Shown one piece after another: positions 10,865 through 21,929 of a stretch of DNA of 64,000 nt. Made by a program: the position numbers and the translations under genes. The stretch is taken from contig CM043959.1 in the NCBI GenBank assembly GCA_014529385.2, forward strand, positions 47,129,428 through 47,193,427, written 5' to 3'. Under the pieces are notes generated by a model. The model worked only from the letters and a program-made list of their open reading frames with translations. It was not told the DNA's origin and searched no databases. This DNA comes from Adiantum capillus-veneris. Its lineage: Eukaryota > Streptophyta > Polypodiopsida > Polypodiales > Pteridaceae. Numbering within the stretch: the first letter of the stretch is position 1; every line of letters begins with the position of its first letter.

Positions 10865-12331
10865 ACAGTGATCAAGGATTGACAATTGAGGAGGCACTTT
10901 CACAACCGAAGTGGAAGTTGGCCATGCAGAGATAACTTGATTCCATCAAGAAGAACAATACTTGGGAGTTGGTTCCGCGTCCTACCAAGCGGAAGGTGAA
11001 TAGTGTCAAATGGGTCTACAAGACCAAGTACAAATCTGATGGTTCTTTGGACAAGCACAAGGCAAGGCTAGTTGCCAAGGGCTTTTCACAGAAACCTGGC
11101 GTGGAAATGACGAAACCTTTGCACCGACCGCGAGCATGGCGACCTTTCGGATAGTTTTTGCCCGTGCTGCCTTCTTTGGGTGGCCAGTGTTTTAGATGGA
11201 TATTGTTTCGGCATTTCTCAATGGTAACTCAGAGGAGAAGGTGTATGTGGAGCAACCTCTAGGTTTCGAGGATCCAGATTTCGCAGACATAGAAGATAGA
11301 CTCTTTCCTACGACACTCCTTTTGACGTTCTTCTACAGCCCCAAATTATACATTTACCGTGAGGGAGGATTGGTGACACTTGTTTGTCTCTATGTGGACG
11401 ATCTTGTGATTACAAGTAGCCATGTTGAGCATCAACAGTACTATGGAGACCTTGGCTAAGGAGTTTCAAATAACAGATCTTGGCTCGCTTCACTACTTTC
11501 TTGGATTGGAGATATGGCAGACAGAAGGGGGCATCTTTCTCTCTCAGGAGCACTATATCCAAGAGTTATTGGAAGCATTTGGTATGACCGAGAGCAAGCC
11601 TATCTCAACCCCTATGGATCCCAATCAGAAGTTGTCACAGTATGACCCCCCAAATGTAGCAGGTGCTACAAAGTATCGAAAACTGGTCGGTTCTCTCATT
11701 TGGATTCTCATCACCCCAGTTCCCGGTGTGACTTCTAAGTACTTTAATGCAAAAACCCAAGTCACATTTGGAGCAGCCTCTTCGGACTTTGCAATATTTA
11801 AAGGCGACCAAGTCATTAGGCATTCACTATGCGGCTAGAGGTACAGACTCCCAAATCATTCTACAACGATGGAGTGATTCAGATTGGGATGGAGATCCAG
11901 ATAGACGACGGTCGACTATAGGTTACACCTTTTCTTTTGGCTCACGAGCAGTTTCATGGAGCAGCAAGAAACAGCCGGACGGTTGCCTTATTTTCCACAG
12001 AGACAAAGTACAAGGCTATTTGAAGTGCTACATGCAACTCTGGTTGTCAGAGTACATGATTGTTGTCTGATAGGAAATCCCATCTCCGAAAGTAGCCTTC
12101 GTAACCACACTGATTCATATAGCCATTGCGAGGAATCCGGTGTTCCATGCCCGGACGAAGCATACAGAGACACAATACCATTTTGTTTGTGAGAAGACCA
12201 AGGATGGCTCTATCCGACTAGAGTACTCAGTACATCCCGACTTCAAAAAACCTTATTGATATCTTCACCAAACTTCTTTCACATGCAACATTATCCTCTC
12301 ATGCTAGCTCCCTTGGACTTGTTTCCCCTCC
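10865..12331 (+). pseudogene. Copia element D reverse transcriptase and RNase H, right part
   Basis: Continues the frame left at position 32. Copia reverse-transcriptase motifs appear in order: P-K-W-K-L-A-M-Q-R, N-T-W-E-L-V-P-R-P, D-I-V-S-A-F-L-N-G-N (11197-11225), L-Y-V-D-D-L-V-I-T (11390-11415) and G-S-L-I-W. RNase H is marked by S-D-S-D-W-D-G-D-P and A-V-S-W-S-S-K-K-Q-P (11873-11976) and a late H-A-R-T-K-H-T-E stretch near 12150. A segment between the S-A-F-L-N-G and Y-V-D-D motifs is missing, and several frameshifts and stops are present. Its 5' half lies left of the window. Confidence 0.85.
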
Positions 12332-12672
12332 AAGAGCTAATAGGGGTGTTAAGAATTAAAATTCCTTTTCAGTGGTGGCTCCACTATCTCCCACGAGCAA
12401 TTTAGGGAGGGAGGGAGGGCTATTTTGTGGCTATGCCCGGCCATATCTGAGATAGACGTATCTTTCTCAACGATGCACTCCATGGTGTTGGTCACTCAAT
12501 AGGCTGGCATGAGGCAAGATCCTCGTTCCTAGGGTTTCCCGGCATCAAAGTCTCCAGTTCTCTGCTACTAAATATGTGGAGTAGGTCATTTTCAATGAGT
12601 TTGACATATTTATTAGCATTTTTCCCAGTTATTAGGGTCGTGGGGTTTTCTGCCAGCAGGTAGGGCAATTTA
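12332..12672 (+). repeat. Polypurine tract and start of 3' LTR of copia element D
   Basis: AAGAGCTAATAGGGG (12332-12346) followed by TGTTAAGAATTAAAA (from 12347) is a purine tract joined to an LTR start. The LTR is cut at 12672 by the LTR of element E, so only its first 326 bp are seen; no second copy is in the window to confirm the end. Confidence 0.6.
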
Positions 12673-13879
12673 TCTCACGTGACACATCTAACCCTATGTG
12701 CACGTGGACAAGCTACTTCATGATATGGGTTCAGTTCCGTTTAGTCAGTCTAGAATAGGAAGTTATCTAGCACTTTTGTGAGTTCGTTCGCAGACCGTGC
12801 ATGTCCAGACACTTAGAGTAGATGCATATCCTTTGGTTACACACAACATGACCATCAAATTTCCATCAAAACCCATCAGGAGCATTTTTTACAGTGCATA
12901 GACCTATTTTCTCTATTTTTTACATTTTTTACTTATTATTTTTAAGTGACTTTTGTTGGAAACTAGGTAGGGCAAATTCATTAAGCCAGTATATAAGAAA
13001 ACCTAGCGCTAACACTTTCTGGCAGAAGAGGCAGCAGGAACCTTGTGTTCATCAGGAAACTTCTCAGCAAGACCCCCCAAGGCAGAAGACCTAGCGGTTT
13101 TGCATTGCAAAGCCTAGCGTTTTTCACCCAGATCAACCTTGGTGATTTGGATTGTAGATCAGCCCCAGCAGCAGCAAGACAGCATGACTCCCTAGCGTTT
13201 TGGCATCAAGACCATTGATCAGCCATAGCGTTAGCAGTTTCCCACCGCAGCAGACAATTTTCAGCCCTAGCGTTTTTGCGTCGGCATAACACTTCAGCAT
13301 TTTGCAGAGTGACGGAACCCTCATAGGCATCAGCGTTTTCAGTTTTCAGCAGTCAAAACACCCCAGAATAAGTCCCGAACCTCGTAGATCTCACCTTCCC
13401 GCAGCAGATCCTCGCCACACGCTCACATCCAGCGCAGTTTGCAGATTCAGCCCGGAAAACGCAGATTTCAGCATCTGCGTTTTCAGCACGTCACCGTTGC
13501 ATCGTCGCCATCGACATCGTCACCGACATAGAGTGAGGATTCAGCAGATAAAGATTTGCAGATTTCAGCCATTAGCATTTTCAGATTTCAGCCCGTCTCG
13601 TCGTCGACATCGTCAAGCAGGTCCAAAGCATTGTAGAGATTTGTGCAATCAATCATAGACCGCTCTCGCCATAGAGAGGGGGCCTTCGGAGGAGGGTTTT
13701 GACAACATTCTGGTGTCGTATTCTTCTCTCTCTATCTCTCAGTCTCATGCACCTTCATTCACAGTGTTCAACACTAAAAGAACGGAAGGGAGACCTTCGG
13801 TTAGTAAAAGGAACCTTGAGCACAGTTCGGAGCACTCATCGTGAGCAAAGTTCAACATTCACTTCCGCTGCACCTTACA
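12673..13879 (+). repeat. 5' LTR of element E
   Basis: About 1.2 kb; begins TCTCACGTGACAC (TGTCACGTGACAC in sister copies) and ends CACCTTACA. A TATATAAG box is at 12990. Downstream of it the motif AGCGTTTT or CTAGCG recurs about eight times between 13000 and 13350, an irregular internal repeat also present in the sister LTRs. Confidence 0.82.
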
Positions 13880-13880
13880 T

Positions 13881-13892
13881 TGGTATCAGAAC
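13881..13892 (+). promoter_or_regulatory. Primer-binding site of element E
   Basis: TGGTATCAGAAC one base after the LTR end; 11 of 12 positions match the initiator tRNA-Met complement. The 13893-14123 leader has no other recognisable content. Confidence 0.82.
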
Positions 13893-14123
13893 TTTGATAG
13901 TGTTCTATATTACTCAAGGAAAGAACCACAAGAACCACAGAATTTTTTTTTGCTTATTGCGATCGAATGTAACCCAAGACCTCTTGGGCGTGTCGATTCC
14001 TAATCGTGTTTTTGAAGAGTGACAGGAAACCCAAGAAAGAAGGGCTTGTACAGCCTCCCCTTGTTTCTCTTTTCACTCATTGAGAGCAGATGGTGCACTT
14101 AGCGGCTGGCCAATCGACGTGAG

Positions 14124-15654
14124 GTGGGAAAAAGCAACCTTGGTGTGAGCGCAAGGCCGCCAAGGGGTGCGCCCGCAGAAACGAGAAGAACTCGGGTGAA
14201 GAGAAGATCCTTCTCTAACACAGATTGCAAGCTAAAGAAGAACCTCAAGACCCTCAAGAACCCCCAAGAACCAAGAACCCAAGTTCCTCGTGAACTTAAG
14301 AACCCAAGATCTCAGAGTATCGTCATCACCCGAAGTGGAATGGATACTTCCCATGGAGGTGGTGAGCATGAATGTAGCGAAGAAGGATTTCCCCACCAAG
14401 GAGGTTTTCTTGACCCTCTCCCTTCCCCATCTACGTCAAGGATTACACTAACTCCTATGGAGGCTTTGGACCATATGTTTATGGACAGGAAGTTAGAACG
14501 CGAAGCAAGGAAGTTAGAACGTGAAGAAAGAAAGGCCGACTTGGAGCGTGAGCGTGAGCGTGAGCAAGCACGCGAAGCGGACAAAGAAAGAAAGGCAGCA
14601 ATTGAGCGCGAGCATGAGCAAGCGCGCGAAGTAGCCGAAGAAAGACAAGCAGAGCGTGAGGCACAGAAAGAACTATGCATGCAAGAGTTGATCCGACATG
14701 TTCTCACCTCGAAGTCTGAGCCAGCCAAAGATATTCGTAGTTCATCACATGGCGCAAGCCGAGATTCGGACTCCAACAACCCCGTCACAAAGAAGATCAC
14801 GTTCAGTAAGTATGATGGTAAGATGGATGCTACGATTATACATTCTTGGTTGCTTCGATTTAATACTTATTTTGCGACAACTAAGAAGACAGGAAATAGC
14901 AAGGTTTTGACGGCAGCTATGTACCTTGCTGATGATGCCATTAATTGGTACCACGCATGGCAAGAGGCACAATTGACCGTGCACCTAGAGGAAGCCGAGG
15001 ATTGCGCGCCCCTTTCTTTCAATTGGACCGACTTCCAAGGCAAGCTCAAGGTGCGGTTTATGCCCCCACAATACCTAGCACGGTTTATGCCCCCACAGTA
15101 CCTAGCACGGTTGAAAGACGATTGGCGCAATCTCAAGCAAAATGGTATGCCAGTTATGTTTTTCTCTAATCGTGTTTTGCAACTCGGCATCCAATTACGC
15201 AAATCGGATAATGAGCGCAAGGAGACTTTCATTCTCGTGTTGGACGACTATATCAAGTTTGATGTGGAAGTCCTCGACCCAATCGATCTCAACAAGGCGG
15301 TAGCGATTGCTCTTGCACAGGAGATGAAGCACAACAAGGAAAGCCTAAGGAAAACAACACTTCCACAAGCAGCTCTCAGACTTCTCAGAACCCTCAGAAC
15401 AGTAAGAACGGTAAGAATGGTAAGAACGGTAACTCTTCTAACCAATCTTCCAATAGTCTCTCAAAAAGAACTCTCCAAATGAACCTAAGGGTAAAGCTAA
15501 CACAATTGCTAAACCTAAGCTCACTCCATATGAAAAAGCAGAAAAAGGATTAGGAGGATACATCACGTCGGAAGAACAAAGCATTTATTCTAAGGCAGGT
15601 CGTTGTTTTCATTGTCACATCAAGGGTCACATTAAAAGAACATGTCCTAAGCTT
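14124..15654 (+). pseudogene. Element E gag with coiled coil and zinc knuckle
   Basis: A frame from 14124 (GTG; first ATG at 14340) to 15482 encodes a basic N terminus, a strongly charged Glu/Arg helix at about residues 125-195 (L-E-R-E-R-E-R-E-Q-A-R-E), and a gag capsid domain at about residues 225-410 (D-A-I-N-W-Y-H-A-W, F-N-W-T-D-F). Residues 311-328 are a perfect 9-residue tandem duplication, FMPPQYLAR twice, from a 27-bp repeat at 15054-15107. Two frame changes follow, through an Asn/Ser/Gly-Lys repeat, to a CCHC knuckle CFHCHIKGHIKRTC near 15604-15648. The N-terminal 110 residues are conserved in element I at 27181-27520. Confidence 0.8.
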
Positions 15655-16178
15655 GAATCTAATGAAACTAAAGAGCCCACAGAACCCACTTCCTCTGTCA
15701 ATGCAATAAATGAGAACACGAGTGTGACCCAAGTCTCTCATGATCCTCCCATTGATGAGTCTCTCATTAAGTGTTATGGTCATGTGAAGGGTCAGCGTTT
15801 TGTCATATTGTTTGACGCAGGCAGTATGCATGATTAGATTAGTGACTCTCTTGTCGAAAGAGCTTGCTTGGAGGTTCGCAAAAGACATCTCCTTTCGAGG
15901 TGTCTGGCTTCTCCCCCGGTATGGACTCTCTCATCACGCAAGAGTGCCTTGATGTTTTGTTCATTGTTCAATAAGTGTCCTTCCGCAGAAAATTTGTAGT
16001 CTCTCCTCTTTCAGGATGTGATATGCTTTTGGGCATTCGATGGTTTCGTGAGCATAACACTCTCATTGATTAGGCGGAATATACGTTCATTTTCAATACC
16101 AAAGGTGACTCTTCCCTTGTCACTCATGGAGAGCAAGTTATTCATTCTTCATCTCTCATTTCTAATGTGCAGGCGAAG
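15655..16178 (+). pseudogene. Element E protease, truncated
   Basis: A retropepsin-like segment reads V-I-L-F-D-A-G-S-M-H-D at about 15800-15832, with Ala in the middle of the usual D-S/T-G triad and a stop straight after it. A second fragment with the G-C-D-M-L-L-G-I-R-W motif (flap and C-terminal part) lies at about 16015-16050 in another frame. The gene is then cut by the LTR of element I. No reverse transcriptase follows. Confidence 0.65.
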
Positions 16179-16929
16179 TGTAAGGTGCAGCGGAAGTGAG
16201 AGTTGAACTTTGCTCAAGAAGAGTACTCCGAACTATGCTCAAGGTTCCTTTTACTTAGGGAAGGGAGAGTGCAAGTGATCACAAACAAAGTGGATAAACA
16301 CTATGAATGAAGATGCTGAGACTGAGAGATAGAGAGAGAAGAATACGACACCAGAAAGTTGTCAAACCCTCCTCCAAGGGCCTCACTCTCTATGGCGAGA
16401 GCGGTCTACTTATGATTGCACAAATCTCTACAATGCTTTGGACTTGCCGTTCTGCTGTTCTGCTGTGCAAAAATGCCAGGCTTCTGTCTTGCTAAAAAAC
16501 GCTAGCTCTGCATTTGCAAAAATGCTAGGTCTTCTATATTGGGGCGTCTTGCTGAGAAGTTGCCTGATGAACACCGGGTTCCTGCTGCCTCTTCCGCCAA
16601 AAAGTGCTAGCGCTAGGTTTCTATATATATTAACTTAGCAAAATGCCCTACCTAGTTTCCAACAAAAGTCACTTAATAAATAAGTGAAAAATGGCTAAAA
16701 TAGGGAAAATAGGTCTATGCATTGTAAAAATGCTACTGATGGGTTTTGATGGAAATCTGAAGATCATGTTGTGTGCAACCAGAGGATATGCATCTACTCT
16801 AAGTGTCTGGACATGCACGGTCTACGAAGTGCCAGATCACTTCCTATTCTAGACTGACTGAACTAAACTAAACCCTTGCCATGAAGTAGCTTGTCCACGT
16901 GCACATAGGGTTAGATGTGTCACGTGACA
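16179..16929 (-). repeat. 3' LTR of element I (inverted, internally deleted)
   Basis: Reads on the minus strand from TGTCACGTGACAC (at 16929) to CACTTACA-type end (TGTAAGGTGC on plus at 16179). It matches the E LTR at both ends but is only 751 bp; much of the AGCGTTTT repeat region is missing. Confidence 0.82.
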
Positions 16930-16941
16930 TCCCCTCCTTTT
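16930..16941 (-). promoter_or_regulatory. Polypurine tract of element I
   Basis: On the minus strand AAAAGGAGGGGA lies directly before the LTR start TGTCACGTG. It fixes the orientation of this LTR as 3'. Confidence 0.72.
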
Positions 16942-16973
16942 CAAAGTGAGGTACTGGTACCAAACTGTATGGC

Positions 16974-17075
16974 GTCGAGGGAGATCACTAACTGCGTCTG
17001 GAATCCTAGGAAGGACTCTTCGTCAAGGGAGATCACTAACTGCGTCTGGAATCCTGGGAAGGACTCTGATGTGTG
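16974..17075. repeat. Two-copy tandem repeat, about 51-bp unit
   Basis: The phrase GGGAGATCACTAACTGCGTC and its following AATCCTRGGAAGGACTC occur twice with a 51-bp period. It lies in the 3' non-coding part of element I. Confidence 0.8.
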
Positions 17076-17169
17076 GGTCGTGCAATACTTGAACTTCATA
17101 AAGATCTGCAACGCTTGCTTCTTTGGGCCACGCCGAAAGCGACACAAAGTCTTTTGTGGCTCCTTCGAT

Positions 17170-18480
17170 GCGCCAACTTCGTCGATAGTCATGCGTCTAC
17201 CTTCTTCAAGAATCTCGGAGGCTGAAAATTCTTGAAACCACTTCCAACACAGAACCATGAACATACCCATTCCATGTAAAGTGACTCGAAAAATACTATT
17301 CCTTCAAACAAATTGTGCATGCAATGTAGATGAACATAGAGACGGAGTGCCAAACCGTTCATCAAACACACGCAAACAATGGAATCGAAACTTGACTTTC
17401 TGATCTAAATCAATCAACTGTGGCAAAACACAATGGAAATGCCGATGCTTGATGCTCAATCTTTCCTTTCTACGACTATGGCATGTGAATTCCTTGAATG
17501 CAAACATTTCGGCTTTTCATGAATAATCCGCATACATCCGTGCTCATTCATGAGTGAATCGTGTTCATCATACAATGTCATGCCTATGAAAAGGGATCAC
17601 ATAAGGACGCTGACTAAAATACAAGAAAGCATCACAAATGAAACACTCGAACAATGCGTGCTGACTAATCATTCGAACACATAATACTTCCTATGGGGGT
17701 TCGTTGGACCTAGGCTCGAGAGTCGAGATCAATTCTTCGTGAGTGGTCGAATCTTCCTAAGGGACCTAGGCTCGAGAACCAAGATCGGTTCGTCGTGATT
17801 GATCGAATCTGCAATGAGGTTAGCTTCACTAGAGAAAGTATCAACTAACACATCATCCTTGTGAACAATCACATCATCTTTATCCTGCAAATCACCATGC
17901 TTATCATTGTCATTCAAATCATGTGTGTCATGCTTAGGAGAAGAAGAGACTGAGAGAGTCTCCGTCTCCTGATTCTGTTCAAACTGCACCTGCACAATTG
18001 AAAAGAGTCGTAAGAACTCTTTCATGTGTTGGTCGCTCTTTTCTTTTCTTGCTTTGTTCTCGCGATCAAATTCTGCTTGTCTTGCTTTGTTCTCGCGATC
18101 AAATTCTGCTTGTCTTGCTTTGTTCTCGCGATCAAATTCAGCTTGTCTTTCTTTGGCTTCCAAGCGTGCTTACTCGCACTCACACGCTATGACTGCCATT
18201 CTTTCTTCGTACTTACGATCAATTGCCGCCTTTCTTGCTTTACGTTTTAACTTCCTTGCTTCGCGTTCTAACTTTCTGTCCATCATTATCTTGTCGAAAG
18301 CCTCCAAAGGAGTTAGTGCAATCCTTGGCGTAGATGGGGAAGGGGGAGGGTCAGAAAAACATCCTGGTGGGGAAAACCTTCTTCGCCACTCCCATGCTCA
18401 CCACCTTCATGCGAAGTATCCATTCCGCTTCGGGTAATGACCATCCACTGAAGTCTTGGGTTCTTCAGTTCACGAGCAAC
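17170..18480 (-). pseudogene. Element I gag-like region, copy 2 (3' copy)
   Basis: Minus-strand open frames at 18519-18313 (gag N terminus with V-I-T-R-S-G-M-D-T-S-H) and 18163-17729 (145 residues: charged helix, then Ser/Asp/His-rich acidic stretch). The helix holds three 12-residue repeats of the form RQAEFDRENKA. Sequence from about 17200 to 18480 corresponds block by block to 18500-19490, so this is a tandem segmental duplication inside the element. No enzyme domain is visible. The helix resembles the charged helix in element E gag, supporting a capsid-accessory or assembly role by inference only. Confidence 0.6.
18047..18155 (-). repeat. 36-bp tandem repeat, three copies, coding
   Basis: Three near-identical 36-bp units give the 12-residue repeat AEFDRENKARQ in the gag-like ORF. 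Being a multiple of three, it keeps the frame. Confidence 0.88.
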
Positions 18481-18499
18481 TTGGGTTCTTGAGGGTCTA

Positions 18500-19495
18500 C
18501 CTTCTTCAAGAATCTCCAAGGAGGAAAACTCCTAAAACCACGTCCAACACAAAAACATGAACGTACCCATTCAATGTAAAGTGAATGGAAAAAATCTAAT
18601 CTTCCTAAAAGACTGTGCATGCAATGTAGATGAAACAAGAGATTGAGTGCCAAACCGTTCATCAAACACACGCAAACAATGAGATCGAATCTTGTGTTTC
18701 TCATCTAAATCAATCAACTATGGAAAATCACAATGGACATGCCCACGCTTGATGCTCAATCTTTCTTGTGCTCTTTCCGATACTGTGTCATGCCAAGGAA
18801 GAGACATGGAATGTGACTTCCGTAACTGCAAACATTTCATCTTTCCATGAGTAATCCACATACATACGTGCTCATTCATGAGTGAATCGTGCTCATTGTA
18901 CAATATGTCATGCCTATGAAAAGGGATTCCATAAAGACGCTGACTAAAATACAAGAAACGATCACGAATGAAACACTCGTACAATGCGTGCTGACTAATC
19001 ATTCGAACACATAGTACTTCCTGTGATGGTTCTTTGGACCTAGGCTCGAGAGCCAATATCGATTCTTCGTGATCGATCGAATCTGCAATGAGGTTAGCTT
19101 CACTAGAGAAAGGATCAACTAACACATCATCCTTGCGAACAATCACATCATCTTCATGCAAATCATGATGCTTGTCATTGTCATATAATTCTTCATGCTT
19201 ATCCTTATCATCTAAATCATTATGCTCATCATTATCATTCAAACCATCATGCTCATCATTATCATGCTTTGGAAAAGAAGAGACTGAGAGAGTCTCCTTC
19301 TCCTGATCCTTTGCAATTTGTGCCTGCACATTAGAAAAGAGTCGCAACAACTCTTCGCGATCACGTGTTATGGCTGCCATTCTTTCTGTGTGTTCTGCCT
19401 TTCTTTCTGCTTCTCTTGCTTTGCGTTCTAACTTCCTGTCCATCATTATCTTGTCGAAAGCCTCCATAGGAGTTAGTGCAATTGAAGGGAGAGGG
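18500..19495 (-). pseudogene. Element I gag-like ORF, copy 1 (5' copy)
   Basis: A 249-residue minus-strand frame (19467-18718) starts MEAFDKIMMDRKLE, equivalent to residues 113 onward of element E gag. It has a charged Arg/Glu/Ala helix, then a striking acidic tract at about residues 65-110 built of H-N-D-L-D-D-K-D-K-H-type units. A conserved-looking basic/aromatic region follows, unlike anything I recognise. The frame continues past 18718 after breaks to about 18500. The left part (19468-19495) joins the solo LTR at the GAGGG duplication; the gag N terminus resumes at 27181. There is no polymerase. Confidence 0.6.
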
Positions 19496-20566
19496 TGTCA
19501 TGTGACACATCCAACCCTATGTGTCCGTGGACAAGCTACAACATGACCAGGGTTCAATTCAATCAAGTCAGTCTAGAATAGGAAGTGTTCTGGCACTTTT
19601 GTGAGTCTGTTCGCATACCGTGCATGTCCAGACGCTTAGAGTAGATGCATATCCTCTGGTTGCACACAGCATGATCATCAGCATTACCATCAGAATCCAT
19701 CAAGAGCATTTTCCAGTGCACAGAACCTATTTTCCCTATTTTTGACATTTTTCACTTATTATTTTTAAGTGACTTTTGTTTGAAACTAGGTAGGGCAAAT
19801 TTACTAAGTTTGTATATATATAAAACTAGCGCCAGCACTTTCTGGCAGAAGAGACAGCAGGAACCCGGTGTTCATCAGGCAACTTCCCAGCAAGACTCCC
19901 CCCGGCGATAACTCTAGCGTTTTCCCTCACCAGAAGGCCTAGCGTTTTTGCATCAGATCAGCCAGCATTTTTGCACTTGCAGATTCCCGGTGACAGTAGA
20001 CAGCATATCAGCCCTAGCGTTAGCAGATTCCCCAAAAGACAGCAGATTCACAGCGTTATTGCAACAGGAACCATTTTCAGCCCTAGCGTTTTTGGATCAA
20101 CATACCATCCTGGCGTTTTGCAGATCCTTCGCGACGGAACAGTTAGAAGCATCAGCGTTTTCAGTTTTCAGCACTTAGGCACAGCAGAACGACTCCCGAA
20201 CCTCGCAGATCCCACCTTCCTGCAGCAGATCCTCGCCGCACGATCAGATCCCGCAAAGTTTGCAGTTTCAGCCCGGAAAATGCAGATTTCAGCATCTGCG
20301 TTTTCAGCGCGTCGTCGTCGTACCGACGTCATCAACATCGTCATCGACATAGAGTCCGAATTCAGCAGATAAAGATTTGCAGATTTCAGCCATTAGCACT
20401 TTCAGATTTCGTCGTCCTCCTCCTCCTCCTCGTCGACATCGTCAGCAAGTCCAAGCATTGTAGAGATTTGTGCAATCATAAGTAGACCACTCTCGCGATA
20501 GAGATGGGGCCTTTGGAGAAGGGTTTGACAGCTTTTCTGGTGTCGTATTCTTCTCTCTCTATCTCT
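19496..20566 (+). repeat. Solo LTR of the E/I family, left part
   Basis: Starts TGTCATGTGACACATCC and follows the E LTR through the TATA-rich box (about 19811) and the AGCGTTTT repeats. It is interrupted at 20566 by element F. It is flanked on the left by GAGGG (19491-19495), matched by GAGGG at 27181-27185, and neither side shows internal sequence of its own, so it is a solo LTR inserted in element I. Confidence 0.82.
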
Positions 20567-20950
20567 GTTATGTCCCGCTCATAGGAGAGGGGATCTAGCC
20601 CAGATGCCGTCGGGATGGGCGTCGAGTGTCCGAGCGGACGTAGTGTGAACTCGGCCAGTGTGGCCGGCCATTATTATAAAAGGGAGGCCAAGGCCTCATT
20701 TACAGTTATCGACCCCCACTGGCAGAGTGCCAGTGGTTAGCCCGTGAGGCTAGGAGTGCACGAGGTCACCTCGAGGAGGTGAGGCCGGGTGGTATGGGAC
20801 GCTCGGTCTTACAGGTGCACGACTACGTCCTCGGACGCTGGCCTTAGCACGGGGGAGCTGCCGGATGGTGGCTATGGTCGGGTTGTTCGTCCAACATGTA
20901 TCTGTAGGCGGTCCGTGCGGCCGGGAGATCCTTTCTCTTAGTTCGTTTCA
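20567..20950 (+). repeat. 5' LTR of element F
   Basis: TGTTATGTCC to CGTTTCA, 384 bp. TATAAAAG at 20675-20682 is the likely promoter. Two stem-loops follow at 20716-20736 (9-bp stem, GAG loop) and 20766-20782 (7-bp stem, GAG loop); both lie in the expected transcribed R/U5 part. Confidence 0.92.
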
Positions 20951-20963
20951 TGGTATCAGAGCC
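20951..20963 (+). promoter_or_regulatory. Primer-binding site of element F (initiator tRNA-Met)
   Basis: TGGTATCAGAGCC directly abuts the LTR end, a perfect match over the standard 12 bases. Confidence 0.93.
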
Positions 20964-21307
20964 AGCTTGGTTGCACGAGGGACCGTGTGCACACCTACGG
21001 AACGGTTTGGGTCGGAAAACCTCGTGTTTGCATAATTTTTTAGTGATTAAATTGCTGAAATTGCTTACTTTTCTTCTCGGAAGCATGTTTGCAGGTAAAT
21101 AATACAGTTCGACTACTGATTTTTTATAAAAATAAGCAAATTGACAGATGGGAGTGCTGGAATTGAAAGATTTCCGATGAATTTACTGGTTTTTCGATGA
21201 AAATCAGCATGTTACTCATCAATTTGCTGTTCTTGATTAAATTTCAGCATATAGTGTATTTTTGCCTCTCTCTGCCAATTCCTCTCTCTGTAACTCTCAC
21301 TGTGCAA

Positions 21308-21347
<40 letters not shown>

Positions 21348-21929
21348 CCTCTTTGTGTTGCTTTTCTTCAATCTACAGGAGACGTTCCAGGAGAGAGAGA
21401 GGGAATTTGCGCGAAGAGAGAGAGAGAGCCAACGTGGCCTCTCTCGCGTGGATTGCAAGGGCGGGCACAATCCATTCGTGTGTTAGTCACAAGCGCCCAC
21501 AGGCCTTAGCGATTCCTCCTCCCTCCACGCGTCTGCAACAGCTCTTCCCAGCGTTGATTTTTTTTAACGCTGCCTCTCTCTCCATGCGATGGTTTTTTTT
21601 AAAAACCCACTTAGGACTTTTATTAAATGGGCCTTTTATTTTAAAAAGGGCCAGGACACTTTGATTTTTTTTCAAGTTAAGGTCTGAAACCTGAGTTATT
21701 AAAATAACTCACTTACAGAGACTTTAAAGTTTGCAAAGAAATGAGTTTTTAGCCTCTGCTTCTCTCCCCAGCCTGCTCTCTCTCACCCGCTCGCACTCTC
21801 GCGCTCCCGCCATCTTCAAGCGCTCATGCCGACGCGTGGAGCTCTTCGCAACCTCAACTTTTCGCGACCGAAAAGTGCAGAAAAGGCTCAGTTTCGCGTG
21901 AATTTTCCAATCTTTTCACGCACTTCGTC
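20964..21929 (+). other. 5' untranslated leader of element F with GA repeat
   Basis: About 970 bp without convincing coding potential. A (GA)n microsatellite lies at about 21311-21345 and further short GAGAGA runs at 21390-21432; the ORFs running through it are repeat artefacts. Confidence 0.75.

Larger units (their letters stand above)
12673..16178 (+). mobile_element. Ty3/gypsy element E, 5' part (LTR, gag, protease)
   Basis: A 5' LTR, primer site, gag and the start of protease are present in order on the plus strand. The element is broken at 16178, where the LTR of minus-strand element I begins. No reverse transcriptase or integrase of E is seen in the window. Its LTR family (starting TGTCACGTGACAC) recurs three more times, at 16179-16929, 19496-27180 and 27763-28238, so E and I share one LTR family. 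Confidence 0.8.

Noticed and set aside
18024-18437. Plus-strand ORF of 137 residues with FLALFSRSNSAC repeats
   Set aside because: It is the antisense shadow of the three 36-bp repeats in the minus-strand gag-like ORF of element I.
20951-20963. TGGTATCAGAGC sites as tRNA-Met gene fragments
   Set aside because: Each lies directly after an LTR end and is only the 12-13 base primer site, with no tRNA body.
21197-21664. ORF with an Arg-Glu repeat in the F leader
   Set aside because: The repeat is just translation of the GA microsatellite and the flanks show no protein features.
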